Assembly: GCA_046350255.1 (NCBI GenBank) | Contig: JAXMAV010000013.1 | Span: 233,695 to 297,694, forward strand | Length of the DNA stretch: 64,000 bases | Source: CALDUY01 sp046350255 | Lineage (GTDB): Bacteria; Planctomycetota; Planctomycetia; Gemmatales; Gemmataceae | Direction of reading: 5' to 3' | Shown: positions 1-9,151 of the stretch, in pieces | Position numbering within the stretch: the stretch's first letter is position 1 | Layout of the letters: every line of letters starts with the position of its first letter | Notes under the pieces: generated by a model | What the model was told of the DNA's origin: nothing | Databases searched by the model: none | The model's input: the letters and a program-made list of their open reading frames with translations, nothing else | Program-made: the position numbers and the translations under genes

Positions 1-2267
1 TCGGACTGGCGCTCGAGCAGCTGGGTCAGCCGGGCGACCACCTCGGGATGCTGTGCCTGCAGGTTGGTGCGTTCGCCAGGGTCCGCTTCGAGATCGTAAA
101 GCTGAACCGGAGGCAGACCGGCCTCTTCCTTGCCGGGCCGTGGCTTGCTCCAACCGCCGGAGCCGGGGCACAGGCACAGCTTCCACTTGCCCTGGCGAAT
201 GGCGAACGAGCCGTTGACCGAGTGATGCACGCACGTCTCTCGCAGCGTGCCCGGTGCAGTGTCACGCAGGGCGGGTAGCAGGCTGACGCTGTCCTCGCCA
301 GCATCGGAAGGAAGCGCGACGCCGAGTATCTCCGCGGTGGTGGCCAGCAGATCGGTCAGGCAGGCCAGCTGAGCAGCGGACTTACCAGCGGGAATGACTC
401 CGGGCCACTGGGCCAGGAACGGAACGCGGTGGCCTCCCTCGAAGATGTCGGCCTTGTGGCCGCGGAACTGTGCGCTGGGCCGATGGCCGCGCGCCTCCAG
501 GTCGGTGATGCCCGCCATGGGCGAACAGCCGTTGTCGCTGGTGAAGAGGATCAGGGTGTTGTCCGTCAGGTGCAGCCGGTCGAGTTCAGCGAGGATCTGG
601 CCCACGGCGTCATCGGTTTGCTGGACGAAGTCGGCGTAGTCGCCCAGCTTGCTTTTTCCTTTCCACGGAGGTGTCGGCAGGATCGGCGTGTGCGGCGATG
701 CCAGCGGCAGATAGAGGAAGAACGGCTGGCCCTTTTTCGCAGCCGGGGCGCGCTCGCGAATATAGGTCAGCGCCTCGCTGGTCAGCCGTGGGAGTACGTC
801 CACAGCCTCGAAATCCTTGTGAGCCGGCCCCTTGCGGATCCAGGTCTTCTCCACAGTCGGCTCGCCCTGGCAGCGATCGCCCGCGAGGTAGATATAGGGG
901 GGCATGTCGAGCGAGGCGCTGATGCCGAAGAACTGATCGAACCCCACGCTGCGGGGACCGTTGGTGAAGGGGCGCGAGTAATCCACCTTCCAGGCGTCGG
1001 GGTAGTCCCGGGCTGTTCCGCCGGCCTTCAGGGGCCAGTCGATTCCCAGGTGCCACTTGCCGATGCAGGCGGTGTGATATCCATGTTGTCGGAGAAAGGC
1101 TGCCACCGTCAGCCGCCCTGGCTCGATGAGGCGTGGAGAGTACCCGCCGAGCACGCCCGAGGCCAGCTGGCTGCGCCAGGCGTAGCGCCCCGTTAGCAGG
1201 CCGTACCGGGTCGGCGTACAGACCGACGACCCGGAATGAGCATCGGTGAACTTCATGCCCCGGGCTGCCATCCGGTCCAGGTGTGGCGTGGCGATCTTCG
1301 ACGCCGGATTGAAGCAGCGCACGTCGCCGATGCCCAGGTCGTCCGCCAGGATGGTGATGATGTTCGGACGCTGGAAGCGCTGCGTCAGCTTGCGCAGCGC
1401 CGCCTCGCACTCGGCCTTCGTGCCAACCGGAACGAATATCTGGAAGGTGTGGTCACCGGGTGGGATGCCGTCGGGGCGCTCGAATCGGAAGACACAGTTC
1501 CACTTGACGACACGATCGGGTGTGAACCGCCAGCGCCCATAGCCGGGACCGCTTCGGCCCGCGCCGGGCGGGGTATAGATGCCCATGGCATGACGGCCGT
1601 CGCGTGTCGCCAGGACCACGGGGCGCGATTGCTCGCCGGGGCCATCGGTTAACGGTTCCAGCTTGCCCGTGCCGGGGTTGAAGGCGAAGAAGTCGGCGAA
1701 CTCCCAGGGCATGTAGCCGGTCAGTGCCTCGAAGGTCGCCTGCGTGTGGTGCTCGCCAGCGGGCAGGGTGAAGGTGACCTGGTAGTCGAGGACGTTGGGC
1801 ATGTCGGCGTAGCCGATGCGCACGCACTTGGCGACCAGGTGGTTGGAGAGGACCGTGGTGTTGTAGGCGGGGTTGCCGGCCGACTTTTCTCCGGGTCGCA
1901 GCCAGAAGGCCATTTGGGTTCGCGTGCGCAGCTCGTTGCCTCGGGCCTCCAGCGCGAGGAGCTTGCTGGAGGAACGTGGCCCCGCGCCGTCGGCGCGCGA
2001 GCCCGCCTCGGTAGGGTTGAACGTCTCCGCGAGCATCCGTTTGCCGGCGTTGAGGTTGCTGGCCGACTGCAGCTGTCGGCCATGATCGGCGCTATCGATG
2101 AACTCCTTGCCGTTCCAGGTCAGGGAGTCGATGGCCCCGGCCAGCCGGGAGGTGGTGCGAATGACGATCTCCGAATCGCCGACCCGGCCACGGATCGTAG
2201 CGTTACCGTCCACCATCGGCTGAGCCGGCATCGTCGAGACAAGAAGTAGACAGGCAGACCACCACAT
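1..2267 (-). CDS. Sulfatase with N-terminal extension (3' end cut by window edge)
   Basis: Secreted sulfatase expected to hydrolyse sulfate esters after conversion of its cysteine to formylglycine. The start at 2267 has a GGAGG ribosome site about 8 bases upstream and opens a signal peptide. The sulfatase domain begins near residue 300 with RPNIITILADDLG. The maturation motif SVCTPTR puts the target Cys at residue 350 and fits the type I pattern CxPxR. Later IGKWHLG and LFTSDNG motifs are typical of the family. Residues 25-295 precede the catalytic domain and resemble no domain I can name. The frame runs off the window at base 1, but the fold is nearly complete. It is divergent from the 2513 gene. 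A candidate activating FGE lies at 9152-10192. Confidence 0.9.
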   Translation of the reverse strand, partial: MWWSACLLLVSTMPAQPMVDGNATIRGRVGDSEIVIRTTSRLAGAIDSLTWNGKEFIDSADHGRQLQSASNLNAGKRMLAETFNPTEAGSRADGAGPRSSSKLLALEARGNELRTRTQMAFWLRPGEKSAGNPAYNTTVLSNHLVAKCVRIGYADMPNVLDYQVTFTLPAGEHHTQATFEALTGYMPWEFADFFAFNPGTGKLEPLTDGPGEQSRPVVLATRDGRHAMGIYTPPGAGRSGPGYGRWRFTPDRVVKWNCVFRFERPDGIPPGDHTFQIFVPVGTKAECEAALRKLTQRFQRPNIITILADDLGIGDVRCFNPASKIATPHLDRMAARGMKFTDAHSGSSVCTPTRYGLLTGRYAWRSQLASGVLGGYSPRLIEPGRLTVAAFLRQHGYHTACIGKWHLGIDWPLKAGGTARDYPDAWKVDYSRPFTNGPRSVGFDQFFGISASLDMPPYIYLAGDRCQGEPTVEKTWIRKGPAHKDFEAVDVLPRLTSEALTYIRERAPAAKKGQPFFLYLPLASPHTPILPTPPWKGKSKLGDYADFVQQTDDAVGQILAELDRLHLTDNTLILFTSDNGCSPMAGITDLEARGHRPSAQFRGHKADIFEGGHRVPFLAQWPGVIPAGKSAAQLACLTDLLATTAEILGVALPSDAGEDSVSLLPALRDTAPGTLRETCVHHSVNGSFAIRQGKWKLCLCPGSGGWSKPRPGKEEAGLPPVQLYDLEADPGERTNLQAQHPEVVARLTQLLERQS

Positions 2268-2512
2268 CAGCACATCCTCCAGAAACAGCGGGGCTCACCT
2301 CGTTGTATCCAGGCCGTGGCCGGGACGCCGGGGCACGAAGAGAGGTCTGCCTCCCCATCGTTACTTTCCCCGTCTCCGCTAGCTTCCGCGTTCTCCTACT
2401 TTCCGTCAAACTCTTACTGATCCACGCTTGCCGGCTGGCCGATGATTACCATGTGAGATGGCCGGAGGGGGATGCCGGCCCTGAGCAGGCATGGGAAAAG
2501 GAGTTCACATCC

Positions 2513-4546
2513 ATGGGTCGGTCGATTCGGATCGCCACCGTGGTCGCCATCCTGGCCTGCACCACCCCAGGATGGGGCCAGGTGCAGACGAAGGATCGCA
2601 TCATCACGGTGAAGGAGAATGGCAAGGATTCCGTCCAGTGCAAGGTGCTGAAGACCTGGAAGGAGAAGGACGGAAGCACGGTGAGCCAGGTGCAATCGCT
2701 GGTCACCGGTGAGAAGTTCACCATCGTTGATGGCGCTGCGACGCCAGCTTCGCCGGATGGCCCGGCGCCCTCGCGGATGCGTATTTTCAACTGGAGCAAG
2801 AAGGACGCCAGCCCTGCCGGCGTTTCGGCGTCTCCGACCACGGTGGTAAGCACCACGGAGCCCCCGCTGCAGGGCACTACTACCCGGACCAGCGCTCCGG
2901 TGATCGTCAAGCAGATCCCGACGAAGGTAGTGACCGAGGAGCCGGTGGTCGCCCCGAAAGGTCGTCCCGGCCTCCTCAGCAACGTCTTTGGCAAGAGCCA
3001 ACCCACCACGACGACCACCACCACTCCGGCGGCTGTGACTGGCCGCGAAACGAAGAGCCCCGCCATCCAACGAACAGGCGGGACAGTGACGTCGGGAGAT
3101 GGCTCGCGCTCTGCGCTGCCGATCTCGACCAACCCGCGCCAGGTCGATCCGATCGACTTCCCGGATCAGTACGGTTCGGGCCCGGCCATCAGCACAGTCC
3201 CGACCTCGCCGAGCAAGCTGCCTACCGCCCAGAAGAGCGGCGACATCAAGCTCACCTCCGGGTCGCCGACCACTGTGCCGACCAAACCCAGGGTGGACAT
3301 TCTGCCGGCTCCGGGAACGAAGCCCGTGACGACCGTGTCCGCTACCTCCGTCACGACGGCGGCCACCACCACCACGGAATGCACGGCCTGCAAGTCGGCT
3401 CCGGCGAAGGCGGGCTGCAGCACCTGCAGCACCTGTGCCACTGCGAGTGCGACCCAACCGCAGCGTTACGGCCTGCTGAGCCGTCTGCGCAAGTCGGAAC
3501 CGGCCGAGACCGTGGTGGTCCAGGGCTCGCCGACTGTTGTGCCTGGGGTGCCCACCAACGCGGTGGCCAGCTGCGCCACCTGCTCGCCAGTGGAGAAGGT
3601 TAAGGCTGTCAAGAGTGTGCGCATGCCGACAGTGAAGGAAGAACGTGTCGTGGCGCACCTGCCGCTGCCGCGCAATGAGGGCCGCATCGGCGCCTTCTCG
3701 GGGATGCGCAGCGGCAAGCCGCGGACGACGTCGGGCCCGCACCTGGGCAACAGCGATCTGCCCGCGGGCATGAGTTCGGTGTCGGCGGCGGGTTCTCCTG
3801 GTGTCTCGGAAGACACGCCAGTAGGAGCCATCGTCCGCACGCCCGACGGCCAGACGATGATGGTGCCCTACAACCAGGTCGCCTCGAACATGCCGGCGGT
3901 GCCGGTGAACGCTCCGAACGCCTTCTCGCTGTCGTCTCCGGGCGTGGCCATGTACACGGTGAACCCGGACAATGTGGCGAACGCCTTCGGGATGGCGATG
4001 CCGACCCGCCCCGTGCCGGCTGACCATGGCCTGTCCCCCAACGTGCCGAACGCCTGGGCTGCCATGCCGGGTGTGCCGGGCGAGCCGCGTGCCTACCCGG
4101 GCCAGGGCTACCCTGTGGCGATGAACTATCCGACCCAGCCGGTCGGCTACTACCCGCCCCAGGGCTACTACCCGGTGCCCCAGCCGATGGTTCACCCCGG
4201 CGTGATGATGCCCCGGGGCAGTGCGGTGGCCTCGGACATGACTCCTGGCTCGGCCCCGTACCTGGCGGCGTTGCGGCTTAATGTGATGCCGTCGGAGCGT
4301 GAGCGTGCCGTCGAGGGGTTGACCCGCTGCAACTGGAAGGCCGACCCGCAGGTCGTGCCCGCCCTGGTGATGGCAGCCCAGACCGATCCGTCGCCGACGG
4401 TGCGGGTGAGCTGCATCCGGGCCCTGGGCCACATGAAGGCGAACTCCGCGCCCACGGTGGAAGCCCTGCAGCAGATGAAGGAGGACCGCGATCCGCGCGT
4501 CCGTCTCGAGGTACAACAGGTGCTGCCGCTGCTGATGAAGCCCTGA
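2513..4546 (+). CDS. Secreted Thr/Pro-rich protein with C-terminal HEAT-like repeats
   Basis: Function unknown. I start it at 2513 because of a ggag box 10 bases upstream and a clear signal peptide (MGRSIRIATVVAILACTTPG); the frame is open further upstream without a ribosome site. The middle is low-complexity, rich in Thr, Ser and Pro, with a Cys-rich patch (CTACKSAPAKAGCSTCSTC) and a Tyr/Pro/Gly stretch (GYYPPQGYYP). The last 100 residues form two or three HEAT-like helices (PSPTVRVSCIRALGHM, DPRVRLEVQQVLPLL). This suggests an envelope scaffold or protein-interaction role, but that is inference. It converges on the response-regulator gene across a hairpin. Confidence 0.75.
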   Translation: MGRSIRIATVVAILACTTPGWGQVQTKDRIITVKENGKDSVQCKVLKTWKEKDGSTVSQVQSLVTGEKFTIVDGAATPASPDGPAPSRMRIFNWSKKDASPAGVSASPTTVVSTTEPPLQGTTTRTSAPVIVKQIPTKVVTEEPVVAPKGRPGLLSNVFGKSQPTTTTTTTPAAVTGRETKSPAIQRTGGTVTSGDGSRSALPISTNPRQVDPIDFPDQYGSGPAISTVPTSPSKLPTAQKSGDIKLTSGSPTTVPTKPRVDILPAPGTKPVTTVSATSVTTAATTTTECTACKSAPAKAGCSTCSTCATASATQPQRYGLLSRLRKSEPAETVVVQGSPTVVPGVPTNAVASCATCSPVEKVKAVKSVRMPTVKEERVVAHLPLPRNEGRIGAFSGMRSGKPRTTSGPHLGNSDLPAGMSSVSAAGSPGVSEDTPVGAIVRTPDGQTMMVPYNQVASNMPAVPVNAPNAFSLSSPGVAMYTVNPDNVANAFGMAMPTRPVPADHGLSPNVPNAWAAMPGVPGEPRAYPGQGYPVAMNYPTQPVGYYPPQGYYPVPQPMVHPGVMMPRGSAVASDMTPGSAPYLAALRLNVMPSERERAVEGLTRCNWKADPQVVPALVMAAQTDPSPTVRVSCIRALGHMKANSAPTVEALQQMKEDRDPRVRLEVQQVLPLLMKP

Positions 4547-4572
4547 GCGACAATCCAGCACGGTTCACCTGC

Positions 4573-4602
4573 CGAGGCCGGGGAGAGATCTCCCTGGCCT
4601 CG
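4573..4602. terminator. Hairpin between convergent genes
   Basis: A stem of about 12 pairs with one G-U (CGAGGCCGGGGA against TCCCTGGCCTCG) lies between the stops at 4546 and 4610. It has no strong T run on either side, so it is a probable bidirectional terminator rather than a textbook one. Confidence 0.5.
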
Positions 4603-4609
4603 CGCCGTT

Positions 4610-5536
4610 TCACGAGCAGCGCTTGATCATGGTGATCTGATTTCCCGTCGAGTTGTGCTCAACCCGATCCATGAATGTCTGGATCAGCAGCAGTCCGCGT
4701 CCCGACACCTTGCCGAGGTTGCTGGGGTCGGTCGGATCGGGCAGGATGTTCGGATCGAACCCCTTCCCCTCGTCGCGGATGATGAAGGCGAGTTCCTCGC
4801 GCGAGAACCGCGAGGTCACGTAGACCCGGCGCTGCTGGAATGGATCTTCTGTCCGCCGCGCGACGCCCAGCCGGTAGTATTCCTTCTCGTCGGTCTCGCG
4901 CAGAGACGAGCTAAGTTCGAGGTTACCGTGCAGGATGGCGTTGGTCATCGCCTCGTGCAGGGCAACGCCGAGCAACACCAGGCCGCTGGGATCGCACAGC
5001 TTGAGCCGTTTGATGTCCTCCTCGAGATGTGCCACCAGGGCGGGGATCAGGCTGGTGTCGTTGTCGAGGATGAACCGCGTCTCGGCCACCTCCATCCGCG
5101 CCAGCAGACGGGCCTCCTGCTGTTTGGTCTTGGAGACGGCCAGCACCTGCTCGAGTGTGTCGGCGAGGTCTCGCGCCAGGAACTTCTTGGGGACATAGCT
5201 GGCCGCCCCCTTCTGCAGCGCCTGGATGGCGATGTCCTCGCTGCCATGCGCTGTCATGAGGATCACCGGCACCAGCGGATAGCGCGAGCGGATCGCCTGG
5301 ACGAGCTGCAGCCCATCCATCTCCGGCATCAGCATGTCGGTCAGCACGACGTCCGGCTGCTGCCCCTCCAGAGAACTGAGCGCCTCCACCCCGTTGGACG
5401 CAAACGAGGCGACCCAGCCCGGCATTTTCTGGATGATGCCGCCGGTCAGGTGTCGGTCCATCGAGGAGTCATCGACCACCAGGACGTTGTTGGCTACGGC
5501 TTGGGTAGCCGGGGTGGATTCGGTCGAGGTCGGCAT
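4610..5536 (-). CDS. Response regulator with C-terminal HATPase (anti-sigma-like) domain
   Basis: Cytoplasmic signalling protein of 308 residues. Residues 15-130 form a REC domain: acidic pair D22-D23, phospho-acceptor D67 in VLTDMLMP, conserved Lys near 117 (VPKK). Residues 145-305 form an RsbW-like HATPase: an N-box with EAMTNAILHGN and a G-box with DEGKGFD and SGRGLLLI. No histidine phosphotransfer region is seen, so this looks like a receiver controlling a serine kinase or anti-sigma module, not a sensor kinase. The start has tggag upstream and a plausible promoter at 5589-5616. It seems to be a single-gene unit. Confidence 0.85.
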   Translation of the reverse strand: MPTSTESTPATQAVANNVLVVDDSSMDRHLTGGIIQKMPGWVASFASNGVEALSSLEGQQPDVVLTDMLMPEMDGLQLVQAIRSRYPLVPVILMTAHGSEDIAIQALQKGAASYVPKKFLARDLADTLEQVLAVSKTKQQEARLLARMEVAETRFILDNDTSLIPALVAHLEEDIKRLKLCDPSGLVLLGVALHEAMTNAILHGNLELSSSLRETDEKEYYRLGVARRTEDPFQQRRVYVTSRFSREELAFIIRDEGKGFDPNILPDPTDPSNLGKVSGRGLLLIQTFMDRVEHNSTGNQITMIKRCS

Positions 5537-5588
5537 GGACCACTCCAGGAGTCAATCAGCGGCCGAGGATTGGAGCACTGGCGCGGGT

Positions 5589-5616
5589 ATTATCGCAAAA
5601 GGCGATCAAACCTCAA
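5589..5616 (-). promoter_or_regulatory. Sigma70-type promoter for the REC-HATPase gene
   Basis: Read on the minus strand, TTGAGG (5616-5611) and GATAAT (5594-5589) are separated by 16 bases. They match the -35 and -10 consensus at 4/6 and 5/6. Transcription would begin about 45 bases before the ATG at 5536. Confidence 0.4.
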
Positions 5617-5707
5617 GAGCCTGCCTACGCGACTTGTCGAACTGCCACCCGGCTCGTACCACGTTTCCAGGTCCTTCTCTCGTGGTTTCCTCCAGGAAAA
5701 TTGAGCC

Positions 5708-6433
5708 ATGTCTCTCCGCTTGCTCTCTCTCGCGGCCCTGCTCCTCAGTGGAGTCTGTCTGGCCCAGTATGGCGCCATCAGTGATGTGAAGCTGGCCCGC
5801 CCCGAGGACGGCAAGGACGTCAAGTCCACGCCTCCGCCCGCCGGCGCCATCGTGCTGCTGGGCGGCGATGGGCTCGAAAACTGGGTCCAGCGGCGCGATG
5901 GTAAATCGGCCCCGACCTGGAAGTCGGTCGGTGACAAGGTATTCCAGGTCTCTGGCGGCGACATCCACACGCGCGAAAAGTTCGATGGCAAGTTCAAACT
6001 GCACGTCGAGTTCCGCGTCCCCTACGAGCCGACGAAGAAGGGCCAGGCGCGCGGCAACAGCGGCGTGTACGTCCAGGGCCGCTACGAGGTGCAGGTGCTC
6101 GACAGCTACGGCCTCAAGCCTGCCATGGGCGATTGTGGCTCCATCTACGGCGTAGCCATCCCGGTCGTCAACGCCTGCAAGGCGCCCACCGTCTGGCAGA
6201 GCTACGATATCGAGTTCACAGCGCCTCGCTTCGAGGGTAAGAAGCGCGTTGCTCCCGCCCGGATGACCGTCTACCACAACGGCGTGAAGATTCACGACAA
6301 CGTGGCGATCAAGGTGGATAACACCACCTCCGGCATGGGCGGCGACCCGAGCCAGCCCGGCCCCATCATGCTGCAGGATCACGGCGATCCGGTGCAGTAT
6401 CGCAACGTCTGGCTGCTCCGCGAGAAGGAGTAG
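5708..6433 (+). CDS. DUF1080 family protein (3-keto-disaccharide hydrolase-like)
   Basis: Secreted protein of 241 residues with a signal peptide ending near LAQ (residue 20). From residue 45 it has the DUF1080 concanavalin-like sandwich: LLGGDGLENWVQRRDGK, FKLHVEFRVPY, GNSGVYVQGRYEVQVLDSYG, and a C-terminal GPIMLQDHGDPVQYRNVWL. DUF1080 proteins are abundant in Planctomycetes and some members act on 3-keto sugars; the substrate here is not known. An agga box sits rather far upstream (about 12 bases). Its stop is 5 bases from that of the convergent dehydrogenase, with no terminator between. Confidence 0.88.
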   Translation: MSLRLLSLAALLLSGVCLAQYGAISDVKLARPEDGKDVKSTPPPAGAIVLLGGDGLENWVQRRDGKSAPTWKSVGDKVFQVSGGDIHTREKFDGKFKLHVEFRVPYEPTKKGQARGNSGVYVQGRYEVQVLDSYGLKPAMGDCGSIYGVAIPVVNACKAPTVWQSYDIEFTAPRFEGKKRVAPARMTVYHNGVKIHDNVAIKVDNTTSGMGGDPSQPGPIMLQDHGDPVQYRNVWLLREKE

Positions 6434-6438
6434 GCTGC

Positions 6439-9150
6439 CTACTTCAGCGAGCGCAAATAGGCGTAGAGGTCGGCGATTTCCTCGTTGCGCAGGCGGTCCA
6501 GCAGGCCGGATGGCATCAGCGAGCTGGCCCGCAGCCGGCGCTCGGCAATCTGGGCGTGGGCCAGTCGGATTGACTGGCCTGGCCCCGTCAGCATGAGTAC
6601 GCTATCGACCGCCTCGTAGACGATGATGCCCTGGTAGCTCTGCCCCGTGGTTGTGGTCAGCTGCGTGGTGCGGTAGCGGGAGGGTACGTCCTTGCTGGGG
6701 CGAAGGATGGCGGTGAACAGGTCGTCGCGCGAGAAGCGCCCGGCCACGCCGCGAAGATCGGGCCCCAGGGCGGCGGCTCCGGAGTGGCACGCCGCGCAGC
6801 TCGCCTTCACGTACACCGCCTGACCTCGCTTCGCATCTCCTGCGGTGAAATCGATGCTGCCCAGCCGCTTCTGCCAGGCCGCGGTATCGACCCCGTCGCC
6901 TTCGCGGAGGCGGGCAGCGCTGGTCGGAAACTGCGCCTGTACCCAGGCGATGGCCTCGTCCGGGGTGTTGAGTTTGCGGTCGGCCAGGCGGGTGATTCGG
7001 GCGAGGAGGCGCGCCCGGAGCGCGTCCTCTTCCTTACCCGGAGTCAGCTGGCGCAGCGAAAGCGCCATCGCTAGAGATTCCTCGGCGCGCAGCGATCCCG
7101 TCGCCAAGGGTAGCCGTTCGATCGCTCCCAGAGCGGCCTTCACCGTCTGCAGGTTGGCGGAGGTCAATCCGCCCAGCAGGCGCGCGCGGTCGTCAGACTG
7201 CGGAGCGCGGGCCAGCCAGGGGAGGATCACCTCGTCCAGCCCCTGTTCGCCCCAGAGCCGACGCAGCACGGGAAGCGATTGCTCGGCGGGTAACGCGCCG
7301 ATCAGGGCGATTAGATCGGCGTTCCAGGTGAACCCTTCCTGGGTAGATCGTTCGAGGAAACGCTGGGCGGCGCGCTTGCGGTCGAAGCCGGGACAGCGAC
7401 AGAACAAGGCATGATCGGGTCGGCCAAACCCAGGATCGCTCACCAGAGCGCGGTTGAGCCTCGCATCGCGCGCAGCCAGGCCGACGTGCAACTCGGCCAG
7501 GCGTAGCGGCCAGTTGCGGTCCCGTTGCGCCTGCCGTGCCTCGAGCTTCACATCCAGCGCCAACAGAGCCCGGGCAGTTTTCTGGGTGATCGCCTCGGAC
7601 CGCGCGGCCGATAACCGCGCCAGCACGATCAGATAGTGGATGTCCTCGACGGGGTCGCTGGTATCGGTCAGCTTGCCGACGATGCGGTTCAGCAGGTCGG
7701 CGTCGCCGTCCTCCAGCATCGCCAGGGTGCGAGACAGTTCGCGGTCGATTGTCGCGTCACCAGAGGGGAACTGTCGTCGCAGCTCGGCCCCGGGGTCACC
7801 TGGGGGCGCGCTCCCTTTTCGGAGGGAATAGCCTTCCCACACGGTCCCTTTCCGCCGTGGATCGCCCACGTCTCCCAGTCCCAGTTGTACCTTCCGCACC
7901 GCGTCGAGCCGTTCCTGACCCACCCGGGGAGCGGCGGCATGGGTGCGCGACGGCGTGGCCTGACGACGCGGCTGCAGACGCGCCGCTGCAGCGAGGTCCA
8001 GCGTCTGCAGTCCCTGTGGATGACGGACCCGATAGACGGCGCCCCGGGTGCCTCGCCCTCCCACCGCGACGATCAGGTCGCCTGTGCGTGGATGGACGGC
8101 ACCCGCCACCGGTGCGAAGCCATTATCGCCCACGCTGCGCAGGAAGAGTTCGGGCGTGGCCCGGTAAGTGGTACCCTGGCGTTCCAGGCGAACGAAGTGG
8201 ATCTGCCCGAACGTCCAGTCGAGCAGAAACAGGCCGCCCTGGTACCGGGGCGGGAACTGGGTGTGGCGGTAGCACACGACCCCGGTGGGCGAGCCGCGTC
8301 CGAGCGTGGCCACGGGCGGCACCACGTCGAGAAGGTAGGGCGGAAGCCGCCAGGTGGAGCAATACTGGGGGGCCAGCCAACCGTGATGACCGCCAGGTCG
8401 AACGTGGTAGAGTCGCGTTGGTTCGTACCAGGGGAGGGAGACGCAGCGCTCATTGTCCGAGTCGTAGGTGAACAACTCGCCGTCGCTGTTCCAGTCCATG
8501 CCGTAGGGGTTGCGGAATCCGTGCGCAACAATCTCGCTGCCCTTCAGGTCGGGAGGAAAGCGCACAACGCACCCGCCGATGGGTGCTCGGATCGGCGAGG
8601 TGGGCAGTGAGGCCTGGGCCGACGTGATGCCCGTCCCGTCACCCACCAGGAGATACAGCCAGCCGTCCGGTCCGCGTCCCACGGCGTGGGCATGATGTTC
8701 GCCACCGGTCCGACAACGGAAGAGCAGGGAGGAGGGGCGTGTTCGCCCCGCGCCGCCAGCGTCCCGGTAGACCCGCAGCCCACCGTCGCCGACGCAGTAG
8801 AGATCGTTGCCGTCCCAGTGCAGGCCCATCGCGCCATCCCGAGGAGCATCGGCGAAATCGAGAGCGCGATCCAGACGACCATCGCCGTCGTCATCGACAA
8901 GCAGCCGGATGTAGCCCCGACCGGAAACGACAGGCCGACCCTGTGGGTCCAGCGTCAGACAGTGAATGTCGGCGGCCAGCGCTCCGTCGGCAACCTCGGT
9001 AACCTCAAACCCCTTGGGGAGGCGCAGGCCACTCTGCACGTGCGTGGCCGGTGCCGGGGCAGGCTCATCGCCCGCATGCCCGGTGGCCAGGGAGACGCTG
9101 GCTCCGACCAGACACAGAAGCAGCCAGCCCAACCACAGTGACAATCGCAT
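6439..9150 (-). CDS. PVC-type sorbosone-dehydrogenase-like beta-propeller with cytochrome c domain
   Basis: Secreted or periplasmic oxidoreductase of 903 residues with signal peptide MRLSLWLGWLLLCLVGA. Residues about 40-390 form a GSDH/sorbosone-like propeller (LPKGFEVTEVADG, HAHAVGRGPDGWLYLLVGDG, HGFRNPYGMDWNSDG). The middle is helical and HEAT-like. The C-terminus (about 770-903) is the cytochrome c module, with haem site CAACH near 784-788 and the family tail PSGLLDRLRNEEIADLYAYL. The start lies two bases after the FGE stop, so the two are almost certainly cotranscribed. Planctomycetes carry many such genes; the substrate is unknown. Confidence 0.9.
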   Translation of the reverse strand: MRLSLWLGWLLLCLVGASVSLATGHAGDEPAPAPATHVQSGLRLPKGFEVTEVADGALAADIHCLTLDPQGRPVVSGRGYIRLLVDDDGDGRLDRALDFADAPRDGAMGLHWDGNDLYCVGDGGLRVYRDAGGAGRTRPSSLLFRCRTGGEHHAHAVGRGPDGWLYLLVGDGTGITSAQASLPTSPIRAPIGGCVVRFPPDLKGSEIVAHGFRNPYGMDWNSDGELFTYDSDNERCVSLPWYEPTRLYHVRPGGHHGWLAPQYCSTWRLPPYLLDVVPPVATLGRGSPTGVVCYRHTQFPPRYQGGLFLLDWTFGQIHFVRLERQGTTYRATPELFLRSVGDNGFAPVAGAVHPRTGDLIVAVGGRGTRGAVYRVRHPQGLQTLDLAAAARLQPRRQATPSRTHAAAPRVGQERLDAVRKVQLGLGDVGDPRRKGTVWEGYSLRKGSAPPGDPGAELRRQFPSGDATIDRELSRTLAMLEDGDADLLNRIVGKLTDTSDPVEDIHYLIVLARLSAARSEAITQKTARALLALDVKLEARQAQRDRNWPLRLAELHVGLAARDARLNRALVSDPGFGRPDHALFCRCPGFDRKRAAQRFLERSTQEGFTWNADLIALIGALPAEQSLPVLRRLWGEQGLDEVILPWLARAPQSDDRARLLGGLTSANLQTVKAALGAIERLPLATGSLRAEESLAMALSLRQLTPGKEEDALRARLLARITRLADRKLNTPDEAIAWVQAQFPTSAARLREGDGVDTAAWQKRLGSIDFTAGDAKRGQAVYVKASCAACHSGAAALGPDLRGVAGRFSRDDLFTAILRPSKDVPSRYRTTQLTTTTGQSYQGIIVYEAVDSVLMLTGPGQSIRLAHAQIAERRLRASSLMPSGLLDRLRNEEIADLYAYLRSLK

Positions 9151-9151
9151 G

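Noticed and set aside
2414..4561. 715-codon open frame on the minus strand
   Set aside because: It is the antisense of the HEAT-tailed protein gene, with Arg/His-rich composition typical of shadow frames in GC-rich DNA and no ribosome site.
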